64,000 nucleotides of DNA from Mycetocola saprophilus (GCF_000718085.1 NZ_JOEC01000003.1:62001-126000); one strand, 5' to 3'; shown: positions 34,210 through 42,548, counted from the first letter of the stretch. The notes: generated by a model from the sequence alone, not told the origin. Program-made: numbers and translations.

Positions 34210-35598
34210 ATGCTTGAGTCACAGTATTCCGCGCCCGAGTTCGATATTTACGGTGTCAACCGCCCCGGAGGCGAGCCCGGAGACTGGCCCGCGCCGGTCG
34301 CATCCGCGCCAATCCGGGCCACGGTGCCCCTGCCGGGGTCCAAATCCCTCACCAATCGCGAGCTGATTATTGCCGCGTTGGCAAACGGCCCGACCCTGCT
34401 GCGGGCGCCCCTGCACTCCCAGGACAGCGACAATATGGTCGCGGCGCTGCGCGCCCTGGGCGTGACCATCACCGAGGTAGCCCCGGCCACCGAGGGCGGC
34501 TTTGGCAACGACCTCAAGATTGTGCCCGCCGAGGAGCTGCTGGGCTCGACCACGGTGGACTGCGGCCAGGCCGGCACCGTGATGCGCTTCCTGCCGCCGG
34601 TGGCCGCGCTCGCACTTGGACCGACCACGATCGACGCCGATGCCTCCGCGCGTCGCCGCCCGATGAACACGCTGATCCAGGCGCTGCGCGCGCTCGGGGT
34701 CGACATCAACGACGACGCTCGCGGCACCCTGCCCTTCACCGTGCACGGCACCGGCGAGGTGCGCGGCGGTCGGATCGAGATCGACGCCTCCAGCTCCAGC
34801 CAGTTTGTCTCGGCCCTGCTGCTGGCGGGTTCGGCATTCACCGAGGGTGTGCACGTGGTGCACACCGGCGAGCGCCTGCCGAGCATCCCGCACATCGACA
34901 TGACCATCAAGGTGCTCGCCGAGCACGGCGTCGAGGTCACCTCCCCGGCCACCGGCGAGTGGATCGTGGCCCCGCAGACCATCCGCGCCCAGGACGTCAC
35001 GATCGAGCCCGACCTCTCCAACGCCGCCCCCTTCCTGGTGGCCGCGGTCGCGACCGGTGGAACCGTGTCGGTGCCGAACTGGCCCGCCGAGACCACCCAG
35101 GTGGGTGCGCACCTGGCCGAGCTGCTGCCGCAGTTTGGTGCCACCGTGACCTATGCCGACGGCGTGCTGACCGTCACCGGCCCCGACACGATCGTGGGTG
35201 CCGACATCGACCTGACCACCGGCGGCGAGCTCGCTCCCCCGCTGGCCGCCCTGGCCGCGCTGGCCACCACCCCGACCACCCTCACCGGCATCGGTCACAT
35301 TCGCCACCACGAGACCGACCGTCTGGCGGCCCTGCGCACCGAGATCGAACGCCTCGGCGGACAGGTTGAGGAGCTCGAGGACGGCCTGCGGATCACCCCG
35401 CAGCCGCTGCACGGCGGCCAGTGGCTGAGCTATGAGGACCACCGGATGTCCACCGCCGGCGCGATCATCGGCCTGGTGACCCCGGGTGTGGAGATCGAGA
35501 ACATCGGTGCCACCGCCAAGACCATGCCCGACTTCCCGCAGATGTGGGCGCGCATGCTCGCCGGAACCGTGGACCCGACCCGGGCGGTCCAGGCATGA
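34210..35598 (+). CDS. aroA: 3-phosphoshikimate 1-carboxyvinyltransferase (EPSP synthase)
   Basis: A 462-residue EPSP synthase, sixth step of the shikimate pathway, joining PEP to shikimate-3-phosphate. Signatures are LPGSKSLTNRELIIAALANG (residues about 41-60, PEP/S3P-binding), DCGQAGTVMRFLPPVAAL, RRRPMNTLI, the catalytic region HIRHHETDRLAALRTEI and SYEDHRMSTAGAIIGL. Length is a little above the bacterial average because of about 35 N-terminal residues. It starts at ATG 34210 with a very short leader from the divergent sigH promoter region. rsgA follows after 31 bases. Confidence 0.97.
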   Translation: MLESQYSAPEFDIYGVNRPGGEPGDWPAPVASAPIRATVPLPGSKSLTNRELIIAALANGPTLLRAPLHSQDSDNMVAALRALGVTITEVAPATEGGFGNDLKIVPAEELLGSTTVDCGQAGTVMRFLPPVAALALGPTTIDADASARRRPMNTLIQALRALGVDINDDARGTLPFTVHGTGEVRGGRIEIDASSSSQFVSALLLAGSAFTEGVHVVHTGERLPSIPHIDMTIKVLAEHGVEVTSPATGEWIVAPQTIRAQDVTIEPDLSNAAPFLVAAVATGGTVSVPNWPAETTQVGAHLAELLPQFGATVTYADGVLTVTGPDTIVGADIDLTTGGELAPPLAALAALATTPTTLTGIGHIRHHETDRLAALRTEIERLGGQVEELEDGLRITPQPLHGGQWLSYEDHRMSTAGAIIGLVTPGVEIENIGATAKTMPDFPQMWARMLAGTVDPTRAVQA

Positions 35599-35629
35599 TC
35601 CGGATCGGCCGCACCACCAAGGCACGCGC

Positions 35630-36694
35630 ATGAGCTGGTGGGATGAGGTTTCCGGGCCCGATGAGGACGATGACTACATCGATGAGTCCTCGATCCGCAC
35701 CCGACCCAACCGCAAGGGCACGCGTCCGCGCACCAAGGTGCGGCCGAGCCACAGCGACGCCCAGACCGGGCGGATCGTCGCGGTAGACCGCGGCCGCTAC
35801 CAGGTCATGGTGGACGAGAACGGTGCCGATGAGCGCACCATCACCGCCTCGCGCGCCTCCGAGCTGCGCAAGCAGGGCATCGTCGCCGGCGACCGGGTGG
35901 ACCTCGTGGGTGACCTCTCCGGGGACGACGGAACCCTGGCCCGGATCGTCCGCATCCAGGAGCGCAGCACGCTGCTGCGCCGCTCGGCGGATGACACCGA
36001 CGAGGTCGAGCGGATCATCGTGGCCAACGCCGATCAGATGCTGATCGTTGTCGCCGCCGCCAATCCCGAGCCGCGCGCCCGCCTGGTGGATCGCTACCTG
36101 ATCGCCGCCTACGATGCCGGGGTCACCCCGATGCTCGTGGTCACCAAGACCGACCTGGCCGACCCGGCGGAGTTCCTGGCGAACTTTGTGGGCCTGGACA
36201 TCCCGGTCTTCACCAGCCGCACCGACTCGATGCCGCTCGAGGAGATCCATGCGGCCCTGCGCGGCCACTCAACCGTGTTTGTGGGCCACTCCGGTGTGGG
36301 TAAGTCCACGCTGGTCAACGCACTGGTTCCCAGCGCTCAGCGCGCCACCGGGCACGTCAACGCGGTGACCGGGCGCGGTCGACACACCTCCTCCTCCACG
36401 GTGTCCTACCGGATCTCCGATTCCGAGGGTGCGGGCTGGGTCATCGACACCCCGGGTGTGCGCTCCTTCGGGCTCGGCCACATCAACACCGATAACATCC
36501 TCAAAGCCTTCGGCGACTTCGCCCAGGTGGCCGACACCTGTCCGCGCGGATGCACGCACCTCGAGGATGCCCCCGACTGCGCGATCGCCGCGGCCGCCGC
36601 CTCGGGCGAGCTGGGTGAGGCGGGTCCCGCCCGCCTGGACTCGCTGCAGCGCCTGCTGAAAACCTTCGCCAAGCGCGCCGAGCCCGAGAGCTAG
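35630..36694 (+). CDS. rsgA: Ribosome small subunit-dependent GTPase RsgA
   Basis: A 354-residue circularly permuted GTPase that checks late 30S subunit maturation. An N-terminal OB domain (AQTGRIVAVDRGRYQVMVDE) comes first. The GTPase motifs then occur in permuted order: TKTD (G4) first, then GHSGVGKSTLVNAL (G1, P-loop) and DTPGVRSFGL (G3). A C-terminal zinc site CPRGCTHLEDAPDC follows. The start is chosen at ATG 35630 (MSWWDEVSGPDEDDD), as usual for actinobacterial RsgA; the frame runs on upstream inside aroA. It is co-transcribed with aroA and has a strong terminator downstream. Confidence 0.96.
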   Translation: MSWWDEVSGPDEDDDYIDESSIRTRPNRKGTRPRTKVRPSHSDAQTGRIVAVDRGRYQVMVDENGADERTITASRASELRKQGIVAGDRVDLVGDLSGDDGTLARIVRIQERSTLLRRSADDTDEVERIIVANADQMLIVVAAANPEPRARLVDRYLIAAYDAGVTPMLVVTKTDLADPAEFLANFVGLDIPVFTSRTDSMPLEEIHAALRGHSTVFVGHSGVGKSTLVNALVPSAQRATGHVNAVTGRGRHTSSSTVSYRISDSEGAGWVIDTPGVRSFGLGHINTDNILKAFGDFAQVADTCPRGCTHLEDAPDCAIAAAAASGELGEAGPARLDSLQRLLKTFAKRAEPES

Positions 36695-36707
36695 GACGCA
36701 CACGGGG

Positions 36708-36743
36708 CGGGGCCGGGGAGCACAGACTCCCCGGCCCCGTTTC
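36708..36743 (+). terminator. Terminator after rsgA
   Basis: 13-bp perfect stem CGGGGCCGGGGAG/CTCCCCGGCCCCG, loop CACAGA, then TTTCGT. Confidence 0.8.
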
Positions 36744-36798
36744 GTGTCTGCGACACCCCACGCTCGAATCCGTCGGCCGTGCTGGGTAGGCTTATGAC

Positions 36799-37278
36799 AT
36801 GACCGATTATCCTCGTCTCGCACTCGGCGACACCGCACCCGATTTCACCCTGCTCGACCAGGACGGCCAGCCCGTTCACCTCGCCGATCTGCGCGGCAAG
36901 AAGGTCATCCTCTACTTCTACCCCGCCGCAATGACCCCGGGCTGCACCACCCAGGCCTGCGACTTCCGCGACAACATCGCCTCGCTCGGGGCCGCAGGCT
37001 ACACGGTCATCGGCATCTCCAAGGATGCGCCCGGCAAGCTCAAGACCTTCCAGGAGCGCGACCACCTGCCCTTCCCGCTGCTGAGCGATGAGAACCTCGC
37101 GGTGCACCAGGCCTACGGCGCCTACGGCGAGAAGAACAACTACGGCAAGATCATCCTCGGCACCATCCGCTCCACCGTGGTGCTGGATGAAAACGGCGTG
37201 GTCACCCTGCCCTGGTACAACGTCAAGGCCACCGGCCACGTGGCCAGCCTGCGCAAGAAGCTCGGCATCGACGCCTAA
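36799..37278 (+). CDS. bcp: Thioredoxin-dependent peroxiredoxin (Bcp/PrxQ)
   Basis: A 159-residue peroxiredoxin of the BCP/PrxQ subfamily that reduces hydroperoxides in the cytoplasm with thioredoxin-like partners. The peroxidatic cysteine is in YPAAMTPGCTTQACDFRD: the first Cys is peroxidatic, and the Cys five residues later is the resolving residue of the atypical two-cysteine type. The usual family lengths and ends are present (APDFTLLDQDG; HVASLRKKLG). A single gene with a strong terminator. Confidence 0.95.
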   Translation: MTDYPRLALGDTAPDFTLLDQDGQPVHLADLRGKKVILYFYPAAMTPGCTTQACDFRDNIASLGAAGYTVIGISKDAPGKLKTFQERDHLPFPLLSDENLAVHQAYGAYGEKNNYGKIILGTIRSTVVLDENGVVTLPWYNVKATGHVASLRKKLGIDA

Positions 37279-37291
37279 GTGCCGCACACAC

Positions 37292-37330
37292 AAAACCGGG
37301 CCGATCTGAATGATCGGCCCGGTTTTTGTT
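37292..37330. terminator. Terminator after bcp
   Basis: 15-bp perfect stem AAAACCGGGCCGATC/GATCGGCCCGGTTTT, loop TGAAT, followed by TGTT. Likely works on both strands. Confidence 0.88.
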
Positions 37331-37345
37331 GCGTCTAGCAGGCTG

Positions 37346-37438
37346 CGGCGACAAGGTTTTGCTGTGCCGGCAGGTTCCGGCGACGAGGTTTTGTTATTCG
37401 GGCGGTTACCGGGCGGCGACGATTTTTGTTATTCGGGC
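37346..37438. repeat. Three imperfect ~26-bp direct repeats
   Basis: Copies at 37346-37371, 37378-37403 and 37414-37438, with shared core CGGCGAC(A/G)AGGTTTTG and, in the last two, TTATTCGGGC. The third copy covers the last codons and stop (TTA, 37429-37431) of the MarR gene. The second copy carries the same stop-codon context 35 bases further down, as if the gene's tail had been duplicated. Confidence 0.75.
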
Positions 37439-37968
37439 TCGGTACTGCCCGCGTCCGGCGTCCGTTCGGCCTCGATCCGGCGCAGCCAGCCGCTCAGGAT
37501 GCGCTCCAGATCCGCGCGATCCTGCGCATCCAGTCCAGCCAGGAGACGCTGCTCCTCGGCCACATGCGCGGTGTAGGCCGCATCGATCAGCTCCTTGCCC
37601 GCGAGGGTGAGCGCGATGACCCGTCCGCGGGCATCGCCCTCGGCCGTCCGCCGGGTGATCAGGCCCGCACGCTCCAACCGGTCCACCCGCTTGGTCATCG
37701 CACCGGTGGTCACCATGGTGTTGTGGGCGAGATCCGAGGGCGAACGCTCAAATGGGGTGCCGGCGCGGCGCAGCGTGGCGAGCACGTCGAAGTCACCCTC
37801 GCCGAGACCAAAGCGCGCGTAGTTGGCCAGGATGTCCACCATCAGGAAGCTGCCCACGCGGTGCAGTCTTCCGATGACGCCGAGCGGGGAGACATCGAGG
37901 TCCGGGCGCTCGGCGGCCCAGGCTGCCTGAATCCGGTCGACGTGATCCGGGGTCTCGGGAAAAGTCAT
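37429..37968 (-). CDS. MarR family transcriptional regulator
   Basis: A 179-residue winged-helix regulator. The DNA-binding core is FDVLATLRRAGTPFERSPSD to NTMVTTGAMTKRVDRLERAG, followed by the wing LITRRTAEGDARGRVIALT. These homodimers are usually repressors released by small phenolic or drug-like ligands. The gene is divergent from a DMT exporter, and the shared gap and the exporter's first codons contain two TTCCATGGAA palindromes, so it very likely represses both itself and the exporter. The 3' end lies in a local repeat cluster. Confidence 0.93.
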   Translation of the reverse strand: MTFPETPDHVDRIQAAWAAERPDLDVSPLGVIGRLHRVGSFLMVDILANYARFGLGEGDFDVLATLRRAGTPFERSPSDLAHNTMVTTGAMTKRVDRLERAGLITRRTAEGDARGRVIALTLAGKELIDAAYTAHVAEEQRLLAGLDAQDRADLERILSGWLRRIEAERTPDAGSTEPE

Positions 37969-37995
37969 GTCTCCAGCCTAACCCAGAACCGGAGA

Positions 37996-38037
37996 TAGTT
38001 TCCATGGAAAGTGTTACAGTATCTTCCATGGAAACTA
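37996..38037. promoter_or_regulatory. Double MarR operator
   Basis: Two palindromes: TTTCCATGGAAA at 37999-38010 and TTCCATGGAA at 38024-38033. Extended, they are TAGTTTCCATGGAAAGT and TCTTCCATGGAAACTA, near-mirror images 24-25 bases apart. Each contains an ATG of the exporter frame. Binding would block both divergent promoters. Confidence 0.75.
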
Positions 38038-38933
38038 ATTTGCGCTGGATCCTGATCACGGCGATCGCGCCGATCCTCTGGGGATCCACCTACTACGTCA
38101 CCGCGCACCTGCTACCCGCCGATTCCCCGCTCTGGGGATCGGCCATTCGCGCGCTGCCCGCGGGCCTGATCCTGCTGGCAATCAGCCGGAAGCTGCCGCG
38201 CGGATCCTGGTGGTGGCGCTCGCTCGTGCTGGGCACGATCAATATGGGGGCGTTCTTCGCCCTGGTCTACGTCGCCGCCCAGCTCCTGCCCACCAGCATC
38301 GCCTCCACGATCATGGCGACCGGCCCGATCGTGATGATGCTGGTCGCCTGGGCACTGATCCGCGAGCGCCCGAAGATCATCGCGGTGGTCGGGGCCATTC
38401 TCGGGCTCGCCGGCGTCGCGATCATGCTGGGTGGGGGCGGCGGCGCGATCAGCCCGCTCGGCGTCCTGGCCTCGGTGGCCGCCATGGTCCTCAGCGCGTT
38501 CGGCTTTGTCCTCGCCAAGCGCTGGGCCGGGCAGGTGGATCCGCTCTCGCTCTCCGCCTGGCAACTGATCGCCGCGGGCCTGGTCCTGCTGGTTGCGGCG
38601 GCCCTGTTCGAGGGCGCGCCCCCGACTCTCACCCCGAACATGCTGTGGGGATTCGGCTACGTCTCGATCCTCGCCACCGCACTCGCCTACACCGCCTGGT
38701 TCACCGGACTCAAGCACCTCAGCGCGGGGAGCGTGGGCCTGATCGGCCTGCTCAACCCGGTGGTTGGCGTCCTCCTGGGCACCGTTCTGGCGGGCGAATC
38801 ACTCACCCCACAGCAGATCCTCGGGCTGGTCCTGATTCTGGTGGGCATCGTGCTGGGGCAGCCGATCGTCGACCGCCTCCGGGCACGCCGGAACAATACC
38901 CGGCACGAGCGACTACCCGGCACCACGCGCTAA
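38028..38933 (+). CDS. EamA/DMT superfamily exporter
   Basis: A 301-residue inner-membrane protein with about ten helices and two EamA repeats, starting METNLRWILITAIAPILWG and probably exporting metabolites or drugs. The frame also has an ATG at 38004, eight codons upstream, preceded by GGAG at 37991-37994. The start at 38028 has no ribosome-binding site and would need a leaderless transcript. I keep 38028 for the typical N-terminus, with 38004 as a real alternative. Both ATGs are inside operator palindromes of the divergent MarR gene, which probably controls this gene. Confidence 0.88.
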   Translation: METNLRWILITAIAPILWGSTYYVTAHLLPADSPLWGSAIRALPAGLILLAISRKLPRGSWWWRSLVLGTINMGAFFALVYVAAQLLPTSIASTIMATGPIVMMLVAWALIRERPKIIAVVGAILGLAGVAIMLGGGGGAISPLGVLASVAAMVLSAFGFVLAKRWAGQVDPLSLSAWQLIAAGLVLLVAAALFEGAPPTLTPNMLWGFGYVSILATALAYTAWFTGLKHLSAGSVGLIGLLNPVVGVLLGTVLAGESLTPQQILGLVLILVGIVLGQPIVDRLRARRNNTRHERLPGTTR

Positions 38934-39035
38934 TCAGGCGGGCACAAACCGGTCCGCACCGATCATGACCATGACCACACCATCGACGGAGCAACGAGAC
39001 GGGGCATCCGCCGATTCGGCGATCACAGGGACGCG

Positions 39036-39500
39036 CTAGCGGCGCTGGCTGCGGTAGCGGGCCTCTTCGTCGGGATCCTCATGCCGCAGCACCGCCGTGA
39101 CGGGCTTGGAGAGCAGTAGCGCGATCGCGATGACCGAGGGGATCAGGATCGCGATGCCCGCGAGCGGCTGCGCGGTCTCGCCCTGGAAGGCCCCCACGGC
39201 AATCGCCAGCTGCAGGACCTGCCAGATCAGCGCACCCGCCCGCACCCAGCGCGCCAGACGCAGCGAGGCAATAAAGAGGGACACCACCCAGAGCGCACCG
39301 GCGGCCACCAGCACGGTGAGCGCGATCGCGGTGGGCATCGAGGTGGCGCGCTGGGTGAACAGGTCCACCACCAGCCAGCCGGTCACCAGGATCATCGCCA
39401 GCGCCTCGAGTCCGAGGATCACACTGAGCCAGCGCAGGTTGGGGTGCACGCCGGAGGGGGCGGGGACGGATGAACGATCGGTATCGTCGGACTGAGACAT
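39036..39500 (-). CDS. Conserved membrane protein of unknown function
   Basis: A 154-residue protein with four hydrophobic segments (WLSVILGLEALAMILVTGWL; TAIALTVLVAAGALWVVSLF; ALIWQVLQLAIAVGAF; PLAGIAILIPSVIAIALLL). It has an acidic N-terminus (MSQSDDTDRSS) and an Arg-rich end. I chose the ATG at 39500, with AAGGG nearby; the longer frame to 39539 has no site. I do not know a function. The 185-base gap up to whiB holds only promoter-like sequence. Confidence 0.75.
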   Translation of the reverse strand: MSQSDDTDRSSVPAPSGVHPNLRWLSVILGLEALAMILVTGWLVVDLFTQRATSMPTAIALTVLVAAGALWVVSLFIASLRLARWVRAGALIWQVLQLAIAVGAFQGETAQPLAGIAILIPSVIAIALLLSKPVTAVLRHEDPDEEARYRSQRR

Positions 39501-39685
39501 GGACAAACCCTTAGAAAACTCTTGCGCTGTGGTGACCAATATGCGACCATATTTGAGGCCGAGTCGCCGCTCACAGGGTCGTGGGCACCAACGCGTTTAT
39601 TGTTTCGCGACCTCTGAGACTCGGTACGATCCCCTCACACCGACCTTAGCTGGTTGGGAACCGTATTCAAAAAAGGAGCACCCCC

Positions 39686-39934
39686 ATGGACTGGCGCGAT
39701 AAAGCTGCCTGCCTGACAGCCGACCCGGAACTCTTCTTCCCGGTAGGAAACACCGGACCGGCGGTTGACCAGATCGAGAAGGCCAAGACGGTCTGCGGTC
39801 GTTGCAACGTCACCGAGCTGTGCCTGCAGTACGCGCTGGAGACCGGTCAGGACTCGGGCGTTTGGGGTGGCCTCTCCGAGGATGAGCGCCGCGCACTGAA
39901 GCGTCGTGCCGCTCGCGCACGCCGCGCCTCCTAA
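39686..39934 (+). CDS. WhiB family iron-sulfur transcriptional regulator
   Basis: An 82-residue WhiB-like protein (WhiB1/WhmE-like size). It has the four cluster cysteines at positions 9, 37, 40 and 46 (AACLTADPELFFP; VCGRCNVTELC), the GVWGG turn, and a basic C-terminal DNA-contact tail RRALKRRAARARRAS. The 4Fe-4S cluster normally senses redox or NO, and the protein binds the principal sigma factor. The start is preceded by AAAGGAG. A strong terminator follows, so it is monocistronic. Confidence 0.96.
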   Translation: MDWRDKAACLTADPELFFPVGNTGPAVDQIEKAKTVCGRCNVTELCLQYALETGQDSGVWGGLSEDERRALKRRAARARRAS

Positions 39935-39967
39935 TCCGCAAGGATCTCCCCGCACCAGATTTTTCAC

Positions 39968-40010
39968 AAAAACGCCCAGGATTTCTCCCCACATAATCCT
40001 GGGCGTTTTT
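39968..40010 (+). terminator. Terminator after whiB
   Basis: 15-bp perfect stem AAAAACGCCCAGGAT/ATCCTGGGCGTTTTT with a 13-base loop, ending in five T. Confidence 0.85.
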
Positions 40011-40127
40011 GCGTGCCCGGAATCGAATAATCGGGGCTATCGCTGAGCGCCTCGGCGGGGTATCGTACCCAGTAACGATATTTACCGTTTGACACAACAA
40101 ATGTGTCCCGTCCCGTCAGGATCCTCA

Positions 40128-41159
40128 ATGTCGACGACCCAGCTTCCCAACTCCATGCGCGCCAGCGTGCTCCAGGCAGCCCGCCAGATCACCCTGGAGG
40201 AGCGCCCGCTCCCCCACCTCGACCCCGACCAGGTGCTGGTCAAGATCTCCGCCGTGGGCATCTGCGGCTCGGACGTGCACTACTACCACGAGGGGCGCAT
40301 CGGCGACTTCGTGGTGGATGCCCCGATGATCCTCGGTCACGAATCCGCCGGCGTGATCGCCGCGGTGGGTGCGGGCGTGGATCCCGCCCGGATCGGATCG
40401 CGGGTCTCGATCGAGCCTCAGCGACCCAGCGCCACCTCCCGCGAAACCCTCGAGGGGAACTACAACCTCGACCCGCACATGGAGTTCTACGCCACCCCGC
40501 CGATCGACGGGGCCTTTGCCGAGTACGCGGTGATCCAGTCCCACTTCGCCCACGACGTCCCCGACTCGGTGAGCGATGAGGCCGCCGCGCTGATCGAACC
40601 CCTCTCGGTGGGGATCGCCACCGCCCGCAAGGCCGGATTCACCGCGGGCTCCCGGGTACTGATCGCCGGTGCCGGACCGATCGGCGTCATCATCGCCCAG
40701 GTCGCCCGTGCCTATGGGGCCCTCGAGGTCATCGTGAGCGACCTCAGCCAGAGCCGCCGCGAACAGGCCCTGCGTTTTGGGGCGACCCGGGTGCTCGATC
40801 CGCGCGAGGAGGATGTCAGCACCCTCGGGGTCGATGCCTTCGTGGATGCCTCGGGTGCCACCGCCGCCGTCACCTCGGGCATTCGCGCCGTGCGCCCCTC
40901 GGGCCGCGTGGTCCTGGTGGGCCTGGGCACGCCGGAAATGACGCTGCCGGTGTCGGTTATTCAGAACAACGAGCTGATCGTCACCGGGATCTTCCGCTAC
41001 ACCAACACCTGGCCGCTGGGCATCGACCTGGTTGCCGCGGGCAAGGTGGATCTCGATGGTCTGGTCACCGGAAAGTACGGCCTCGCCGAGGTTGAAACCG
41101 CACTGGATGCCAGCACCCGGGAATCCGCGCTCAAGACCGTGGTCTACCCGGGACGCTAG
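40128..41159 (+). CDS. Zinc-dependent polyol/alcohol dehydrogenase (sorbitol/xylitol type)
   Basis: A 343-residue medium-chain dehydrogenase oxidising a polyol to a ketose with NAD+. Catalytic zinc ligands are in GICGSDVHYYHEG and LGHESAGVI, and the Rossmann motif is VLIAGAGPIGVIIAQ. The structural-zinc lobe, normally four cysteines, is missing. Around residues 95-115 the chain reads RPSATSRETLEGNYNLDPHM, so no structural zinc should bind. Mammalian sorbitol dehydrogenase shares that lack. I chose ATG 40128 with AGGA upstream; the longer frame from 40089 is less likely. It precedes, on the opposite strand, a LacI gene, and may belong to the same sugar regulon. Confidence 0.9.
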   Translation: MSTTQLPNSMRASVLQAARQITLEERPLPHLDPDQVLVKISAVGICGSDVHYYHEGRIGDFVVDAPMILGHESAGVIAAVGAGVDPARIGSRVSIEPQRPSATSRETLEGNYNLDPHMEFYATPPIDGAFAEYAVIQSHFAHDVPDSVSDEAAALIEPLSVGIATARKAGFTAGSRVLIAGAGPIGVIIAQVARAYGALEVIVSDLSQSRREQALRFGATRVLDPREEDVSTLGVDAFVDASGATAAVTSGIRAVRPSGRVVLVGLGTPEMTLPVSVIQNNELIVTGIFRYTNTWPLGIDLVAAGKVDLDGLVTGKYGLAEVETALDASTRESALKTVVYPGR

Positions 41160-41188
41160 GACGCGGGCCGGGGTGCTGTCCGACGGGA

Positions 41189-41220
41189 GGCCTCGCCACC
41201 GAGCCAAACGGGGCGAGGCC
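41189..41220. terminator. Weak terminator between convergent genes
   Basis: 9-bp stem GGCCTCGCC/GGCGAGGCC with a 14-base loop and no T-run, between the dehydrogenase and the LacI gene ends. Confidence 0.45.
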
Positions 41221-41232
41221 GCGCGGGCCGGG

Positions 41233-42252
41233 CTACCCCCGCGCGGGCTCGGCCGTGGACGCGCGGGGAATCAGCGTGGTCGCGAGTTCCATATGGTGCG
41301 AATCCAGCAACCCATCGCGGGATTGTTCGAGCACCAGGCGCAGGGCCGCGTGACCAATATCGCGCAGCGGCTGGGCGACGGTGGTCAGCGGCGGGATCGT
41401 GCGCAGCCCAAGCGCGGTCCCATCAAACCCGATCACACTGACGTCCTCGGGAATGCGCAGCCCGCGCCGGGCAGCCTCCTCGAAGACCCCCACGGCGATG
41501 CTGTCGCTGGCGGCGAAGATCGCCGTGGGAGGCTCCGCCAAATCCATCAGGGCGGCCATACCAGCCACCCCGGATTCGGGGTGGAAGGTTCCGGGGATCA
41601 CATAGTCGGCGCGCGGTTCGATGCCGTGGGCGCGCAGGGAGGCGAGGTAGCCGTGCAACCGGGCCACGTGACACTCGGCGACCTCGGGGCCGCCGATGTA
41701 GGCGATGCACCGATGCCCGAGGTCGGCCAGGTGATCGGTTGCCGCGCGGCCGCCGGCCCAGTTGGTCGAGCCCACGCTCACAAAACCCTCATCGATCGGG
41801 CTGAAGGGATCCACCACCACCACGGGCATCCCCAGGCGACGAAACTCCGCCAGCTCGGCCACGGTCATCCGCGAGGTGATCAGGACCATGCCGGTGCGCC
41901 CGGCGTCGGCGAGGCGGCGCGCCCATGCGCCGCTGTCCACCCGGTCCGTGCGCGCCTGGGACACCACGATATCCACGTCGATCTCGCTCGCCGCCTCGAC
42001 CACCCCGCGCAGCACCTCGAGGGCGTAGTCGCTATCGAGCTCCTCGCAGACAAAGTCGATCAGGCGCGGACCCGCGGGGGCCTCTCGGCGACGACCGGGG
42101 GCCTCATATCCCACCTCATCAATGACCGCTTGAACGCGGCTCCGGGTGGCGGCCGCCACGTCGTCGCGGCCATTGAGGACCTTGGACACCGTGGCCATCG
42201 AGACGCCGGCCTGCGCCGCTACCTGCGCGAGCGTTGCGCGTTTATGAGTCAT
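41233..42252 (-). CDS. LacI family transcriptional regulator
   Basis: A 339-residue repressor. It has an N-terminal LacI helix-turn-helix and hinge helix (TLAQVAAQAGVSMATVSKVL with the NGRDDVAAATRSRVQAVIDE that follows). A periplasmic-binding-protein-like ligand domain comes next (LITSRMTVAELAEFRRLGMP, AIFAASDSIAVGVFEEAARR, VIGFDGTALG). It is divergent from the sugar ABC operon. Two CGAAAA-type inverted repeats, at 42274 near its own start and at 42419 downstream of the operon promoter, are good operators. The inducer is probably the transported sugar. Confidence 0.93.
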   Translation of the reverse strand: MTHKRATLAQVAAQAGVSMATVSKVLNGRDDVAAATRSRVQAVIDEVGYEAPGRRREAPAGPRLIDFVCEELDSDYALEVLRGVVEAASEIDVDIVVSQARTDRVDSGAWARRLADAGRTGMVLITSRMTVAELAEFRRLGMPVVVVDPFSPIDEGFVSVGSTNWAGGRAATDHLADLGHRCIAYIGGPEVAECHVARLHGYLASLRAHGIEPRADYVIPGTFHPESGVAGMAALMDLAEPPTAIFAASDSIAVGVFEEAARRGLRIPEDVSVIGFDGTALGLRTIPPLTTVAQPLRDIGHAALRLVLEQSRDGLLDSHHMELATTLIPRASTAEPARG

Positions 42253-42273
42253 GGGCCTCCTCGATCCGATCGT

Positions 42274-42286
42274 CGAAAATCTTTCG
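42274..42286. promoter_or_regulatory. LacI operator candidate (repressor gene side)
   Basis: CGAAAATCTTTCG, five-base arms CGAAA/TTTCG around three bases, 22 bases upstream of the lacI-type start. Matches the A/T-rich, CG-ended operator style of this family and suggests autoregulation. Confidence 0.5.
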
Positions 42287-42364
42287 GTGCCTCGCAGCTT
42301 AGCGTCCCCGACCCTCGAAACGGAACGCCACGCATTAATTTCGCGAATTATCCAACAAATACCC

Positions 42365-42394
42365 TTGACCTTCTCCGCAGCGTCTGGCTAAAGT
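42365..42394 (+). promoter_or_regulatory. Promoter of the sugar ABC operon
   Basis: TTGACC at 42365-42370 and TAAAGT at 42389-42394, spacer 18 bases, near consensus for the principal sigma factor. Transcription would begin close to 42401, just ahead of the operator at 42419. Confidence 0.65.
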
Positions 42395-42418
42395 ACCTGT
42401 ATTCCACCTAAATAATTG

Positions 42419-42431
42419 CGAAAAGTTTTCG
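42419..42431. promoter_or_regulatory. LacI operator candidate (operon side)
   Basis: CGAAAAGTTTTCG, a perfect palindrome around a single G, placed about 18 bases downstream of the predicted transcription start. Classic roadblock position for LacI-type repression. Confidence 0.65.
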
Positions 42432-42548
42432 AAGATGGTGGTGGAACACCCTTCAGGTTCGACCTCAGCCGTTTTGCCTCGGCAAAACCGCAAAGTCCGA
42501 GTTTCGAGATCCCGGCACTGGCGCCGCGGAGAAAGCAATGGAGCACTC

